Assembly (NCBI GenBank): GCA_035353615.1
Contig: DAOPZY010000005.1
Coordinates: 1 to 64,000 of the forward strand
DNA: 64,000 nt
DNA from: CAXXOK01 sp035353615
GTDB taxonomy: Bacteria > Bacillota > Clostridia > Christensenellales > Aristaeellaceae
Direction of reading: 5' to 3'
The notes below the pieces were generated by a model that was given only the letters and a program-made list of their open reading frames with translations, searched no databases and had not been told where the DNA came from. Shown in pieces: positions 17,078 to 25,407 of the stretch. A program made the position numbers and the translations under genes. Positions within the stretch are counted from its first letter, which is position 1. Every line of letters starts with the position of its first letter.

Positions 17078-18256
17078 ATGATTCTAGAAAAGCAAGGTGA
17101 ACGCGTTTTGAGTTTGCTTGCATATGTTGAAATGGATATATTCGGCGTCCTGATTCTGCTCTTTTTTTGGCACAACCAGCGGCGTTTCGGCAGCCTGTCC
17201 ACAGACGACCGGCTGTTTAACGGCATTCTGCTAATTGCGATACTGGAACAGCTGATGGATGCCGGGCAATGGATGCTGGAGGGCGCGTTTTTCTTCGGTT
17301 CCTATGCGTTGCAAGTGTTCTGCTATACGGTGGGCCACGCCATCGCTCCCATGATAACCTGCCTTTGGGCCATGTACTGCGATTTGCGTACCAATATGGA
17401 TGAAAGGGGCCTGAAACGGCGGTTGCCCCTGTATCTGTTTCCCATGGGCCTGCACGTGCTGTTGTTGATCGCAAACCTGTTTACTCCGTTGGTTTTCAGG
17501 ATCGACGCGGAGCATACCTACCACCGGGACCACTTTTTCCTTGCGTATATGGTGCTCATGTACCTGTACGGGATGGTTTCCATGCTCTGGGTGGCTCGCA
17601 AGGCGCTTTCGCCAAGCATTTCGCTTGACCGGACAGAGTACCGGTACATGGCTCTGTTTATCATTCCGCCCTTTTTAGGCGGCGCGCTTCAGTGGATGTT
17701 CTACGGGCTGTCCCTGATTTGGATTTGCATGGTGCTTTCCATTGTGATGGTTTATACCAACGTGCTCAGCCGTCAAATTTCCACAGACCCCCTGACGGGG
17801 CTGAACAACCGCCGGAAACTGAACCGCTATATCGACATGCGAATCAACTCCTCCGAGGCGGATCGGTCGCTGTTTCTGATGATGCTGGATGCGGACGGTT
17901 TCAAGGGGATCAATGACACTCTTGGCCACGCGGCGGGCGACCGGGCGCTGATGGCCATCGCGGAAATTCTGAAAAACCTGTGTCAGTGCCGGGACTGCTT
18001 TTTATCGCGGTTGGGCGGCGATGAATTTGTGATTTTGGGGCAAGACCATACGGGCAACGATCCGGAAACACTCGCGCAGCAGATTTACGCGAAAGTCGAT
18101 CAGTTCAATGAGCAAACCAGGGAGCCGTTTCATCTGTCGTTAAGCATCGGCTGGTCGTATTTTGATCCGCAACAGGTGAACAGCGCCGACGCGTTGCTCA
18201 ACACGGCAGACCAGCGGATGTACCTTGTCAAAACGGCAAAGCATCTTAAACCGTAA
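17078..18256 (+). CDS. Membrane-bound diguanylate cyclase without I-site
   Basis: A 392-aa protein: seven-helix-like membrane region (about residues 17-235), then GGDEF. The active site RLGGDEFVILG is intact. The position five residues upstream carries CRDC rather than RxxD, so product feedback inhibition is probably absent, unlike the divergent neighbour. The open frame extends back to 16910 but would start inside the promoter. The ATG at 17078 lacks a good Shine-Dalgarno. A TTG at 17108, 8 bases after AAGGTGA, is a strong alternative start that trims ten residues. A terminator follows at 18280. Confidence 0.85.
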   Translation: MILEKQGERVLSLLAYVEMDIFGVLILLFFWHNQRRFGSLSTDDRLFNGILLIAILEQLMDAGQWMLEGAFFFGSYALQVFCYTVGHAIAPMITCLWAMYCDLRTNMDERGLKRRLPLYLFPMGLHVLLLIANLFTPLVFRIDAEHTYHRDHFFLAYMVLMYLYGMVSMLWVARKALSPSISLDRTEYRYMALFIIPPFLGGALQWMFYGLSLIWICMVLSIVMVYTNVLSRQISTDPLTGLNNRRKLNRYIDMRINSSEADRSLFLMMLDADGFKGINDTLGHAAGDRALMAIAEILKNLCQCRDCFLSRLGGDEFVILGQDHTGNDPETLAQQIYAKVDQFNEQTREPFHLSLSIGWSYFDPQQVNSADALLNTADQRMYLVKTAKHLKP

Positions 18257-18279
18257 ACTTAATAATCAGGTTCAATAAT

Positions 18280-18323
18280 AAACCGCGCCGAAAGCTGCTG
18301 CTGCGCCGGTGCGGTTTGTTTTG
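18280..18323 (+). terminator. Terminator after the second cyclase gene
   Basis: AAACCGC...CCG and CGG...GCGGTTT arms followed by GTTTTG. Confidence 0.6.
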
Positions 18324-18416
18324 TGCGGATGGTTCAGGTTTAACAGGGCGCCCGCATTCGGTAGCGGATGGGGCGCTACATGCGAATGATACGGCGCGCC
18401 GTGAACTATCTTTTGC

Positions 18417-19439
18417 TTAAAGTGGTTTGCCCGCAAGCACTTCCTGATAATCCCGGTAATTTTCCGCGAGCAGGGTTTGCGTTTTCAGCCCAAACGGGCA
18501 CTTGGCTTCGCAGGCGCCGCAATGAATGCAATCCTCGATTTTTTTCATCATGGCCTGGTTTTTCTCGCTGAGCCACTGTGCGGAGGGCGAACGGCGTAAC
18601 AGGAGGGAAATTCTGGCGCAGGTGTTGATTTCGATGCCTGCGGGGCATGGCATGCAATAGCCGCAGCCCCGGCAAAAGCTGCCGGCCAGCGCCTCGCGGT
18701 CCCTGTGGATCCATGCCTGAAGCTCGCCGTCCATCCGGGGCGGGGCGGCAATCATGGCAATAAACTCATCCAGTTCGCTCTCCCTTTGAATGCCCCAGAT
18801 GGGTAACACCCCCGGATACTGCGCTAAAAAAGCGTATGCGGCGGCTGAGTTGGTAATCAGCCCGCCGGAGAGCGCTTTCATGGCCAGGAAACCCATATTG
18901 GCTCGCTCGCAGGCATGCACAATCCCAATCTCCTTTTGGGTTGCCAGATAGCTGAACGGGAATTGCAACGTTTCGTACAACCCGCTCTGAATGGCCTCTA
19001 TGGCTACGCTCAGGCGATGGTTGGTGATGCCGATGTGGCGGATTTTTCCCTGAGCCCTGGCGCTCAGCATTGCGTCATACAGCCCGTCCGCTTCGCCGGG
19101 CTTGGGGCAAAACGGCGGGTTATGAAACTGGTACAGATCGATGTAATCGGTTTTGAGCATTGCAAGGCTTGTGTCCAAGTCCCGCCAGAAGCCTTCCGCG
19201 TTAAGCGCCATGGTTTTGGTTGCGATATAGAGATTCTTACGTTCGGTTGAAAAAGCGATGGAGAGCTTCTCCTCACTGTCCGAATACATGCGGGCGGTAT
19301 CAAAAAAAGTGATGCCGTGATCGAACGCTTTCCGGAGCAATCGGACAGCTTCCCGGGCTTCCACGCGCTGCAGGGGGAGCGCGCCAAAGCCGTTTTTATT
19401 CACCGTTATCCCTGTTGACCCAAGTGTGACCTGATCCAT
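18417..19439 (-). CDS. Aldo/keto reductase with C-terminal 2x[4Fe-4S] ferredoxin domain
   Basis: A 340-aa protein. The N-terminal TIM barrel (about 1-260) has the AKR catalytic set DTARMYSDSE and ATKT, and a QFHN strand. The C-terminus adds CRGCGYCMPCPAGI (about 258-271) and CIHCGACEAKCPFGL (about 306-320), eight cysteines expected to bind two 4Fe-4S clusters. This is the clostridial 'aldo/keto reductase with 4Fe-4S' family, thought to reduce carbonyls with NAD(P)H or ferredoxin. The start at 19439 follows AGGAGGAAAGGGGG. It is divergent from the CmpB-like gene. Confidence 0.88.
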   Translation of the reverse strand: MDQVTLGSTGITVNKNGFGALPLQRVEAREAVRLLRKAFDHGITFFDTARMYSDSEEKLSIAFSTERKNLYIATKTMALNAEGFWRDLDTSLAMLKTDYIDLYQFHNPPFCPKPGEADGLYDAMLSARAQGKIRHIGITNHRLSVAIEAIQSGLYETLQFPFSYLATQKEIGIVHACERANMGFLAMKALSGGLITNSAAAYAFLAQYPGVLPIWGIQRESELDEFIAMIAAPPRMDGELQAWIHRDREALAGSFCRGCGYCMPCPAGIEINTCARISLLLRRSPSAQWLSEKNQAMMKKIEDCIHCGACEAKCPFGLKTQTLLAENYRDYQEVLAGKPL

Positions 19440-19539
19440 GCGAAGGCCCCCTTTCCTCCTGAGTATAGCATATCTTCCCTCCATGCGGTATCGCGCGCCC
19501 GGGAAATGTGCTACAATATCTTCAGGGAGGCTTTACAGA

Positions 19540-20388
19540 ATGCTGAACAGTCTGTGGTATTTTTACCTGTACGCCTTTGTGGGCTGGTGTGCCGAGGTCG
19601 CCTTTGCGGCTGTTAAGAATGGGCGTTTCGTGAACCGTGGGTTCCTGAACGGCCCGGTTTGCCCCATATACGGCGTTGGATTGGTCGCGGTGCTGTGGGC
19701 GCTGTCGCCGTTTCAGCATAACCTGCTCGCGCTCTATTTGGGCGCCGTGGTTCTGACCACGGGCATTGAATGGGCGACCGGGTTTTTCATGGAAAAGCTG
19801 TTTCACCAGCGCTGGTGGGATTATTCCCGTATGCCGCTGAACATCGGCGGTTATGTTTGCCTGCTGTTTTCGTTGGTATGGGGCGTCGCCTGCGTGTTCA
19901 TTGTGGAGGTGCTGCACCCCCTGGTAGCCCGGCTGGTTTTAATGCTTCCCCAACCGTGGAGCGTTTTACTGCTCGCTGTTTTCAGCGCCACGCTGCTTGC
20001 GGATGTGTGCGTAACGGTGGCGACCGTTACCCGGCTTAACCGTCGGCTGAGCCAGATCGACGATGTGGCGGCCGCGATCCGCGCGGTGTCCGACCGGCTG
20101 GGCAATACGCTTGCGGACGGCGCGCTCGCGCTGAAAACAACGGACGAAATCGCCTGCGACGATCTAGCCGAAGCTCAGTTGCGGGCAAAAAACGCGCTCC
20201 TTGCCGCGGATGAAAAAACCCGCGCGGAGCTGAAAGCCCGCCACGCGGAGTTGATCGAGCGGCTGGAACGGGGCCAGAGCAGAATCCTTAATGCGTTCCC
20301 GGCGCTCCGTTCCGTTCAGCATCCGGCGGCACTTGGCGAAATGAAAGCGCGGCTTTCCCGTTTACGGGAACGTCGCGCCAAGCGGTGA
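19540..20388 (+). CDS. CmpB-like putative ABC-transporter permease (PF06541)
   Basis: A 282-aa membrane protein with five predicted helices in the first 165 residues and a charged, helical cytoplasmic tail. The segments YAFVGWCAEV, GFLNGPVCPIYG and WWDYSRMPLNIGGYVCL match the 'putative ABC transporter permease type II' family PF06541. Despite the family name, no ATPase or binding protein is nearby, so its role as a transporter subunit is unproven. The start at 19540 follows GGGAGG. An extended -10 (TGCTACAAT near 19509-19517) probably drives it. Confidence 0.75.
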   Translation: MLNSLWYFYLYAFVGWCAEVAFAAVKNGRFVNRGFLNGPVCPIYGVGLVAVLWALSPFQHNLLALYLGAVVLTTGIEWATGFFMEKLFHQRWWDYSRMPLNIGGYVCLLFSLVWGVACVFIVEVLHPLVARLVLMLPQPWSVLLLAVFSATLLADVCVTVATVTRLNRRLSQIDDVAAAIRAVSDRLGNTLADGALALKTTDEIACDDLAEAQLRAKNALLAADEKTRAELKARHAELIERLERGQSRILNAFPALRSVQHPAALGEMKARLSRLRERRAKR

Positions 20389-20428
20389 TGCTTCGCCCTA
20401 TCCATCACAAATGAAGGGAGACGGTTCA

Positions 20429-20647
20429 ATGCGTTGCGGATGTCCGCACTGTGAAACCTTTATGATTCAGGAGGAGCTGAGCCGAAGCGCCTGCGTGTGC
20501 CCCAATTGCGGTTACCGCTGCGATGCCTGCCTTGGCACCGGCACCGCGCTCAGCCATGAGGACTTGCTGAAGCTGAAAAACACGGATTGGTTCTCGCCGA
20601 ATTTTGACGCCCAAGCGGAGGACGATACCGATTCAGAAATCCGGTAA
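20429..20647 (+). CDS. Small zinc-ribbon protein
   Basis: A 72-aa protein with cysteine pairs CGCPHC, CPNCGYRC and CDAC in the first 40 residues, enough for one or two zinc sites, and an acidic tail. GGGAG lies 8 bases before the ATG at 20429. It sits 40 bases after the CmpB-like gene and is probably co-transcribed. No function is known. Confidence 0.7.
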   Translation: MRCGCPHCETFMIQEELSRSACVCPNCGYRCDACLGTGTALSHEDLLKLKNTDWFSPNFDAQAEDDTDSEIR

Positions 20648-20652
20648 AACCG

Positions 20653-21216
20653 TTACACAATCAGGCCCAAGTGCTCCAACAGAATTTTCAGCCCAATCAG
20701 GATCAGCACCGCGCCGCCCGCGATTTCCGCCTTCCGTTTCAGCTTGGTGCCAAACTGATGGCCGATCGCAACCCCGCCAAAGGAAAGCAGAAAGGTGATC
20801 GCGCCAATTTCAATCACTGCCGGCAGAATGGGCGTTTGCAGAAAGGCAAACGTGATGCCAACAGCCAGCGCGTCAATGCTGGTGGCGATTGCCAGACCAA
20901 AAAGCTCCTTCAGGTCCAGCTTCGGTTCCACATCGCAGGCTTGTTCCTCCCGGTCGTGCGTGGCTTCCCAGATCATTTTGCCGCCGATATAGGTCAGCAG
21001 CGCAAACGCGATCCAGTGATCCACCGGCGTAATGTAGCGTTCAAACTGTTTGCCCAACACCCAGCCCAGCAGGGGCATCAGCATTTGAAAACCGCCGAAA
21101 AACAGGGCGATCACCGCGCCGTGCCGATAGTTCAGCTTTTGCATGCAAAGCCCTTTGCACAGCGAAACCGCAAACGCATCCATGGATAACCCAACGGCAA
21201 TCAGCACCAGTTCCAT
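20653..21216 (-). CDS. mntP: Manganese efflux pump MntP
   Basis: A 187-aa membrane protein of the MntP/DUF204 family with six helices. LSMDAFAVSLCKG (residues 10-22) and the repeat-related ATSIDALAVGITF (about 110-122) carry the conserved aspartates needed for Mn2+ export. The assignment is reinforced by a yybP-ykoY manganese riboswitch directly upstream (21230-21394). The ATG at 21216 follows GGGAGG. It converges on the small zinc-ribbon gene, with only 5 bases between the stops. Confidence 0.92.
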   Translation of the reverse strand: MELVLIAVGLSMDAFAVSLCKGLCMQKLNYRHGAVIALFFGGFQMLMPLLGWVLGKQFERYITPVDHWIAFALLTYIGGKMIWEATHDREEQACDVEPKLDLKELFGLAIATSIDALAVGITFAFLQTPILPAVIEIGAITFLLSFGGVAIGHQFGTKLKRKAEIAGGAVLILIGLKILLEHLGLIV

Positions 21217-21229
21217 CGCACGAACCTCC

Positions 21230-21394
21230 CAATAATCAAAAGTCGGACGCCGCTTGCGGCATCCGATCCTTCACCGGAAAACACACGCGCGGCCAAAAGC
21301 CACACATGAGTCTCGTTATTCAATGCAAGCCAGATCGTAAGCCGATCAGCATGTTGACTTGCAACGTCATACGCCAACTACTCCCCCATGAGTC
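21230..21394 (-). promoter_or_regulatory. yybP-ykoY manganese riboswitch with intrinsic terminator
   Basis: Read on the minus strand, the aptamer opens with a CATG arm and the diagnostic GGGGAGTAG (about 21379-21387). AGTCAACATGCTG follows (about 21346-21358). The aptamer closes with CGAGACTCATGTGT (about 21301-21314), which re-forms the P1 helix with the 5' arm (ACTCATG with CATGTGT, one mismatch). The expression platform is an ATCGGATGCCGC/GGCGTCCGAC hairpin (21242-21267) followed by TTTTGATTATT. Mn2+ binding is expected to disrupt the terminator and turn on mntP. Confidence 0.88.
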
Positions 21395-21399
21395 GCGTC

Positions 21400-21428
21400 A
21401 TTATAACGGATTTTATTTGCTCTGTCAA
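21400..21428 (-). promoter_or_regulatory. Consensus promoter of the mntP riboswitch transcript
   Basis: Minus-strand TTGACA (21423-21428), 17-base spacer, TATAAT (21400-21405). Both hexamers and the spacer are perfect. Initiation near 21393 places the aptamer at the very 5' end. Confidence 0.85.
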
Positions 21429-21450
21429 GCTTAACGAACGGAGGCACCCT

Positions 21451-22128
21451 ATGCAGAAATCAACCCGGCCTGCGGCGCAGCAGAGCGCCGTGCAGGAGCC
21501 GGTCATCCGCCAGCCCCTTGCCGAGCGCCCAATGGCCGAAGCGATCCATACGGCTTTGGAACAGCAGATGGACATCGACAGCTTGCGCTTTGTTAACGAC
21601 GAGGCTGTCGGTATCGACGGAAAAAGCCTTGAATTTTCCGCATGCGTTTTGGAGCGCTGCGTTTTAACCGATTGGGAGCTGAAACGCGTCAGCTTTGTGG
21701 ACTGTGTGTTTGACCATTGCGACCTGAGCGGCCTGAGGCTGGAAAACGTTACGTTTCAGAGGGTGCGGTTCAGCGATTGCCGCCTGACGGGCGCGGAAAT
21801 GATGCGCGCCTCTCTGATGAACACGCGGTTTGAGCGTTGCACGGCTGATTATCTCACGCTTTCCGAAGCCAAAATCAACCGCGCGTTCTGGTCGGATTGC
21901 CGCATGCGCGAAAGCATCTGGCAGGATGTGCAGCTCAAGTACGCGTCATTTGAGCGCTGTGATTTTACAGGCGCGCAGATACGCTATATGCCTTTGGAAG
22001 GTTTGGATATGACAACCTGCGCGCTGGACGGCCTACAGATTGACCCGCATGATTTGCGCGGCATGAAGGTTTCCGCGGTTCAGGGTTTGATGTTCTGCAG
22101 CCTGTTGGGGCTGCAAATTGTGGAATAA
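21451..22128 (+). CDS. Pentapeptide-repeat protein
   Basis: A 225-aa protein with about twenty A(D/N)LXX-type five-residue steps from about residue 60 to 200 (for example CVFDHCDLSGLRLENVTF), expected to form a right-handed quadrilateral beta helix. Many central positions are Cys, Phe or Leu. The C-terminal DLRGMKVSAVQG...LLGLQIVE resembles the end of Qnr/MfpA-like proteins, which dimerise there. Members of that branch can mimic DNA and protect gyrase, but this is not shown here. ACGGAGG precedes the ATG at 21451. Its upstream DNA overlaps the mntP promoter and riboswitch on the other strand. Confidence 0.8.
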   Translation: MQKSTRPAAQQSAVQEPVIRQPLAERPMAEAIHTALEQQMDIDSLRFVNDEAVGIDGKSLEFSACVLERCVLTDWELKRVSFVDCVFDHCDLSGLRLENVTFQRVRFSDCRLTGAEMMRASLMNTRFERCTADYLTLSEAKINRAFWSDCRMRESIWQDVQLKYASFERCDFTGAQIRYMPLEGLDMTTCALDGLQIDPHDLRGMKVSAVQGLMFCSLLGLQIVE

Positions 22129-22152
22129 CGCACGGATGGAGGCGCACGCCGC

Positions 22153-22611
22153 ATGAAGCTTTGCTGGACAAACGGCGCGGATCCCGATTTTGTAACTCTG
22201 ATCCGGGAACTGGACGAACACTTGCGCCGGATTAACGGCGATCAACAGGCAAAATACGCGCCCTATAACGCCATGACCCCGCAGGTGGAAGCGGCGGTTT
22301 TCTACGACGGCGAAACCCCCGTCGCTTGCTGCGCGCTGCGCATGCACGGGCCGGAGCAGGCGGAAATCAAGCGGATGTTCGTGCGGCCGGCCTACCGCCG
22401 CCATGGGCTGGCCAAGCGGCTGCTCGCCGCGCTGGAAAGCCGCGCGGCCGAGCGGGGTTGTCGGCAATTGGTGCTGGAAACGAATCCCGCCATGGCGGAT
22501 GCGGTTGCCCTGTACCAAAGCTACGGGTTTGCCGAAATTGAAAATTTCGGTCCCTACCGCGATTTGCCCACGCTATGCCTCGGCAAAGCCGTCGAAAGCC
22601 GCAAACCCTGA
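22153..22611 (+). CDS. GNAT family N-acetyltransferase
   Basis: A 152-aa GCN5-type acetyltransferase. The acetyl-CoA site motif is VRPAYRRHGLAKRLL (about residues 77-91), preceded by the EIKRMF strand; LYQSYGFAEI near the end is the typical GNAT C-terminal motif. It transfers acetyl from acetyl-CoA to an amine of unknown identity. GGAGG precedes the ATG at 22153, 24 bases after the pentapeptide gene, so the two are probably co-transcribed. A weak CAATC/GATTG hairpin with TTTTTC at 22614-22632 may end the transcript. Confidence 0.85.
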   Translation: MKLCWTNGADPDFVTLIRELDEHLRRINGDQQAKYAPYNAMTPQVEAAVFYDGETPVACCALRMHGPEQAEIKRMFVRPAYRRHGLAKRLLAALESRAAERGCRQLVLETNPAMADAVALYQSYGFAEIENFGPYRDLPTLCLGKAVESRKP

Positions 22612-22820
22612 ATCAATCTGCCGATTGTTTTTCATTGGCCGATTGATCGGCGTCCGCTTCTTTTGATTCGAGGTTTCCAATCGCTCCCGACATAAAAATC
22701 TTCCGTTATGGGCAGGTTCTCTGCCAAACGCTTCCTTTCCGGCCGCTTTCCGCAGCCTGCCGCCCCATCGCCGCAAGTTGCTCGCAGGTTACGCCATCAG
22801 CCATTTTTATGGCCGAACGG

Positions 22821-22849
22821 TTGAAAAACAGCCGCGGTCATGATACATT
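22821..22849 (+). promoter_or_regulatory. Promoter of the TIGR03960-to-MiaA operon
   Basis: TTGAAA (22821-22826), 17-base spacer, TACATT (22844-22849) with an extended TGA before the -10. It lies 31 bases upstream of the first start codon, with GGAGG between. Confidence 0.6.
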
Positions 22850-22879
22850 ATCTTGGGATATCATGATTGGAGGGGCACA

Positions 22880-24724
22880 ATGATCAGCCAAATCGAAAAA
22901 TTGCTGGAACGGGTTGAAAAGCCCGCGCGCTATACAGGCAATGAAATGAACACGGACGTAAAGCCCATCGGCGATGCGGAAATCTCGTTTGCTTTCTGTT
23001 TCCCGGATACCTACGAGGTGGCCATGAGCCACTTGGGCATGAAAATCCTGTACCACATTATCAACGCGCTCCCCTACGCCGTATGCGAGCGGGTGTGCAT
23101 GCCCTGGTCGGATATGCTGGAGGCGATGAAGGCCGAAGGGGTGCCGCTGTTTTCGCTGGAAAGCCGCACGGCGCTCAACCGGTTTGATATTGTCGGCTTT
23201 ACGCTGCAATACGAGATGAGCTACACCAACATACTGGAAATGCTTTCCGTGGGCGGCGTGCCCGTCAAAGCGGCGGAGCGCGGCGACGCCGACCCCATTG
23301 TGGTGGCGGGCGGCCCTTGCGCCTCCAACCCGGAACCGCTGCACGCGTTTATCGACGCGTTCATGATGGGCGACGGCGAAGAAGTAATCGTTGAAGTGGT
23401 GGATTTACTCAACGATTGCAAAAAGAAAGCCCTCCCCCGCGCGGAAAGGCTTCGTTTGCTTGCGGGCATTGAGGGCGTTTACGTGCCCAGCCTGTACCGC
23501 GCCGCTTACAATGCGGATGGTACGCTCCAAAGCTTTGAGCCAACCGATCCCGCCGCCCCGGTCACCGTGAAAAAGCGCTTTGTGCGGGATATGGATACCG
23601 CCGCGTTTCCGGATACCATCCCCGTGCCTTACACGCAAATCGTGCACGACCGCATCATGCTGGAAATCATGCGCGGTTGCACGCGGGGCTGCCGTTTCTG
23701 CCAGGCTGGCATGCTATACCGGCCCGTCAGGGAGCGCAGCCTGGAAAAGCTGATGGAAATGGCGGAAAAGCTGGTGGGCAGCACCGGTTATGAGGAAATC
23801 TCGCTTTCCTCGCTTTCCAGCGGCGATTATTCCTGCCTCAGCGCGCTTTGCGAGCAGCTGATGGAAAAACTTTCGCCCAAGCGCGTAAGCATTTCCCTGC
23901 CGTCGCTGCGCATCGACAGCGTGGTGAAGGATTCGCTTGCGCAAACGCAAAAGGTCAAAAAAACCAGCCTGACCTTCGCGCCGGAAGCCGGCACCCAACG
24001 GTTGCGCGATGTCATCAACAAAGGGGTTACGCAGGCCGATCTGCTGGCTAAGCTCAAGGACGCGTTTGAGGGCGGCTGGAACAGCGTGAAGCTTTATTTT
24101 ATGATGGGCCTGCCCACGGAAACGAAGGAAGATCTGGAAGGCATCGCCCAATTGGCAAAGGAAGCCGTTCAAACGTATTACTCCGTGCCCAAGGGCCAGC
24201 GGGCCAAGGGGTTGCGCGTCACGTGCAGCGCATCGGTTTTTGTGCCCAAGCCCTTTACTCCGTTTCAGTGGTGCGCGCAGGATACGATGGAAGCAGTCAA
24301 GCGCAAGCAAATGGAACTGCGCGGGTTGCTAAGCGCGGTCCGGGGCGTTACGTTTCACTGGCATGAGCCTTCCGTCAGCTTTATGGAAGCGTGCTTTGCG
24401 GTTGGCGACCGCCGCATGGCGGACGTGCTTTACCGCGCGTGGGAGCTTGGCTGCAAGCTGGACGGCTGGAACGAGCATTTCCATTTTTCGCTTTGGCTTC
24501 AGGCGTTTGCGGATTGCGGTATCGATCCTGCCTTTTACGCAAACCGCAAGCGCGATCTGGAGGAGTTGCTCCCGTGGGATTTTATCGACATCGGCGTTAC
24601 CAAACGCTACCTCAAGCTGGAATATGCCCGCGCGCTTGAGGCGCAAACCACGCGCGACTGCCGTTTGGGCTGCAACGGTTGCGGCATTGAGCGCATAAAG
24701 GGGTTGTGCAAGCTATGCGAATGA
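22880..24724 (+). CDS. TIGR03960 family B12-binding-like radical SAM protein
   Basis: A 614-aa protein. An N-terminal B12-binding-like region is followed by a radical SAM barrel with the cluster motif CTRGCRFCQ near residue 273. The C-terminal CRLGCNGCG and CKLC cysteines match the family's Cys-rich tail. It is nearly always encoded just before the TIGR03936 protein and RNase G, as here, or fused to TIGR03936. The reaction is not established; a role in RNA or ribosome modification is suspected from context. The start at 22880 follows GGAGG. It is the first gene of a nine-gene operon. Confidence 0.9.
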   Translation: MISQIEKLLERVEKPARYTGNEMNTDVKPIGDAEISFAFCFPDTYEVAMSHLGMKILYHIINALPYAVCERVCMPWSDMLEAMKAEGVPLFSLESRTALNRFDIVGFTLQYEMSYTNILEMLSVGGVPVKAAERGDADPIVVAGGPCASNPEPLHAFIDAFMMGDGEEVIVEVVDLLNDCKKKALPRAERLRLLAGIEGVYVPSLYRAAYNADGTLQSFEPTDPAAPVTVKKRFVRDMDTAAFPDTIPVPYTQIVHDRIMLEIMRGCTRGCRFCQAGMLYRPVRERSLEKLMEMAEKLVGSTGYEEISLSSLSSGDYSCLSALCEQLMEKLSPKRVSISLPSLRIDSVVKDSLAQTQKVKKTSLTFAPEAGTQRLRDVINKGVTQADLLAKLKDAFEGGWNSVKLYFMMGLPTETKEDLEGIAQLAKEAVQTYYSVPKGQRAKGLRVTCSASVFVPKPFTPFQWCAQDTMEAVKRKQMELRGLLSAVRGVTFHWHEPSVSFMEACFAVGDRRMADVLYRAWELGCKLDGWNEHFHFSLWLQAFADCGIDPAFYANRKRDLEELLPWDFIDIGVTKRYLKLEYARALEAQTTRDCRLGCNGCGIERIKGLCKLCE

Positions 24725-25407
24725 TTGTTGTGTTTGAGAAGGGCTACGCCTTGCGTCATATCGGCCATTTGGATTTACTCAGGACCATTCAGCGGGCGCT
24801 GCGGCGAACCGATCTTCCCATCCGTTACAGCAACGGCTTCAACCCGCACATTCAGCTCAGTTTTGCGGCTCCGCTTTCCGTGGGGGTTGTCGGGCTGCGC
24901 GAGGTGATGGATGTGCCCATTCAGGGGGAATGCGACGAAGCTGTTTTTACCCGCGAGCTGAACCGCGCGCTGCCGGGCTGTTTGCAGGTTTGCCAGTCCC
25001 GCGCGGTGCCGGATGATTTTCCGACGCTGATGGCGCTGGTCGCCGGTTCGCGCATCCGCGTGGAGGTGGAGGGCGGCGAGGCCGCCGACCTTGTGGCGAA
25101 AGCGTTTGACCGTTTCATGAGCGTGGAGGAATGCGTTACGCTGCGCAAAACCAAAAGCGGAGAAAACATGACCAACATCCGCCCTTTTGTGGAGGAAGCC
25201 GCCCTTGAGGCAAAACCCGACGGTTACACGATCCGTTGCCTGATCCGCAACCAGAAGGAAGGTTCCCTCAAACCTGCCGTGCTCGTTCAGGCACTGTGCG
25301 AAATGGCGCAGGTCGAGTCCGTCAGCTACATCGCCTACCGGGATCAGATTTTAGCCCGCAACCCATCAGGACAGCTCATCGCGTTGGAGGAATACGCTTA
25401 TGCCTGA
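24715..25407 (+). CDS. TIGR03936 family radical-SAM-associated protein (DUF2344)
   Basis: A 230-aa protein. The opening MRMIVVFEKGYALRHIGHLDLLR and the RRTDLPIRYSNGFNPHIQ stretch are the family's signature. It partners the TIGR03960 protein, and the two are fused in some bacteria. The start at 24715 fits the family's usual N-terminus; ATG 24721, in an ATGA overlap with the preceding stop, is possible. It overlaps the next gene by 8 bases, implying translational coupling. Confidence 0.88.
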   Translation: MRMIVVFEKGYALRHIGHLDLLRTIQRALRRTDLPIRYSNGFNPHIQLSFAAPLSVGVVGLREVMDVPIQGECDEAVFTRELNRALPGCLQVCQSRAVPDDFPTLMALVAGSRIRVEVEGGEAADLVAKAFDRFMSVEECVTLRKTKSGENMTNIRPFVEEAALEAKPDGYTIRCLIRNQKEGSLKPAVLVQALCEMAQVESVSYIAYRDQILARNPSGQLIALEEYAYA

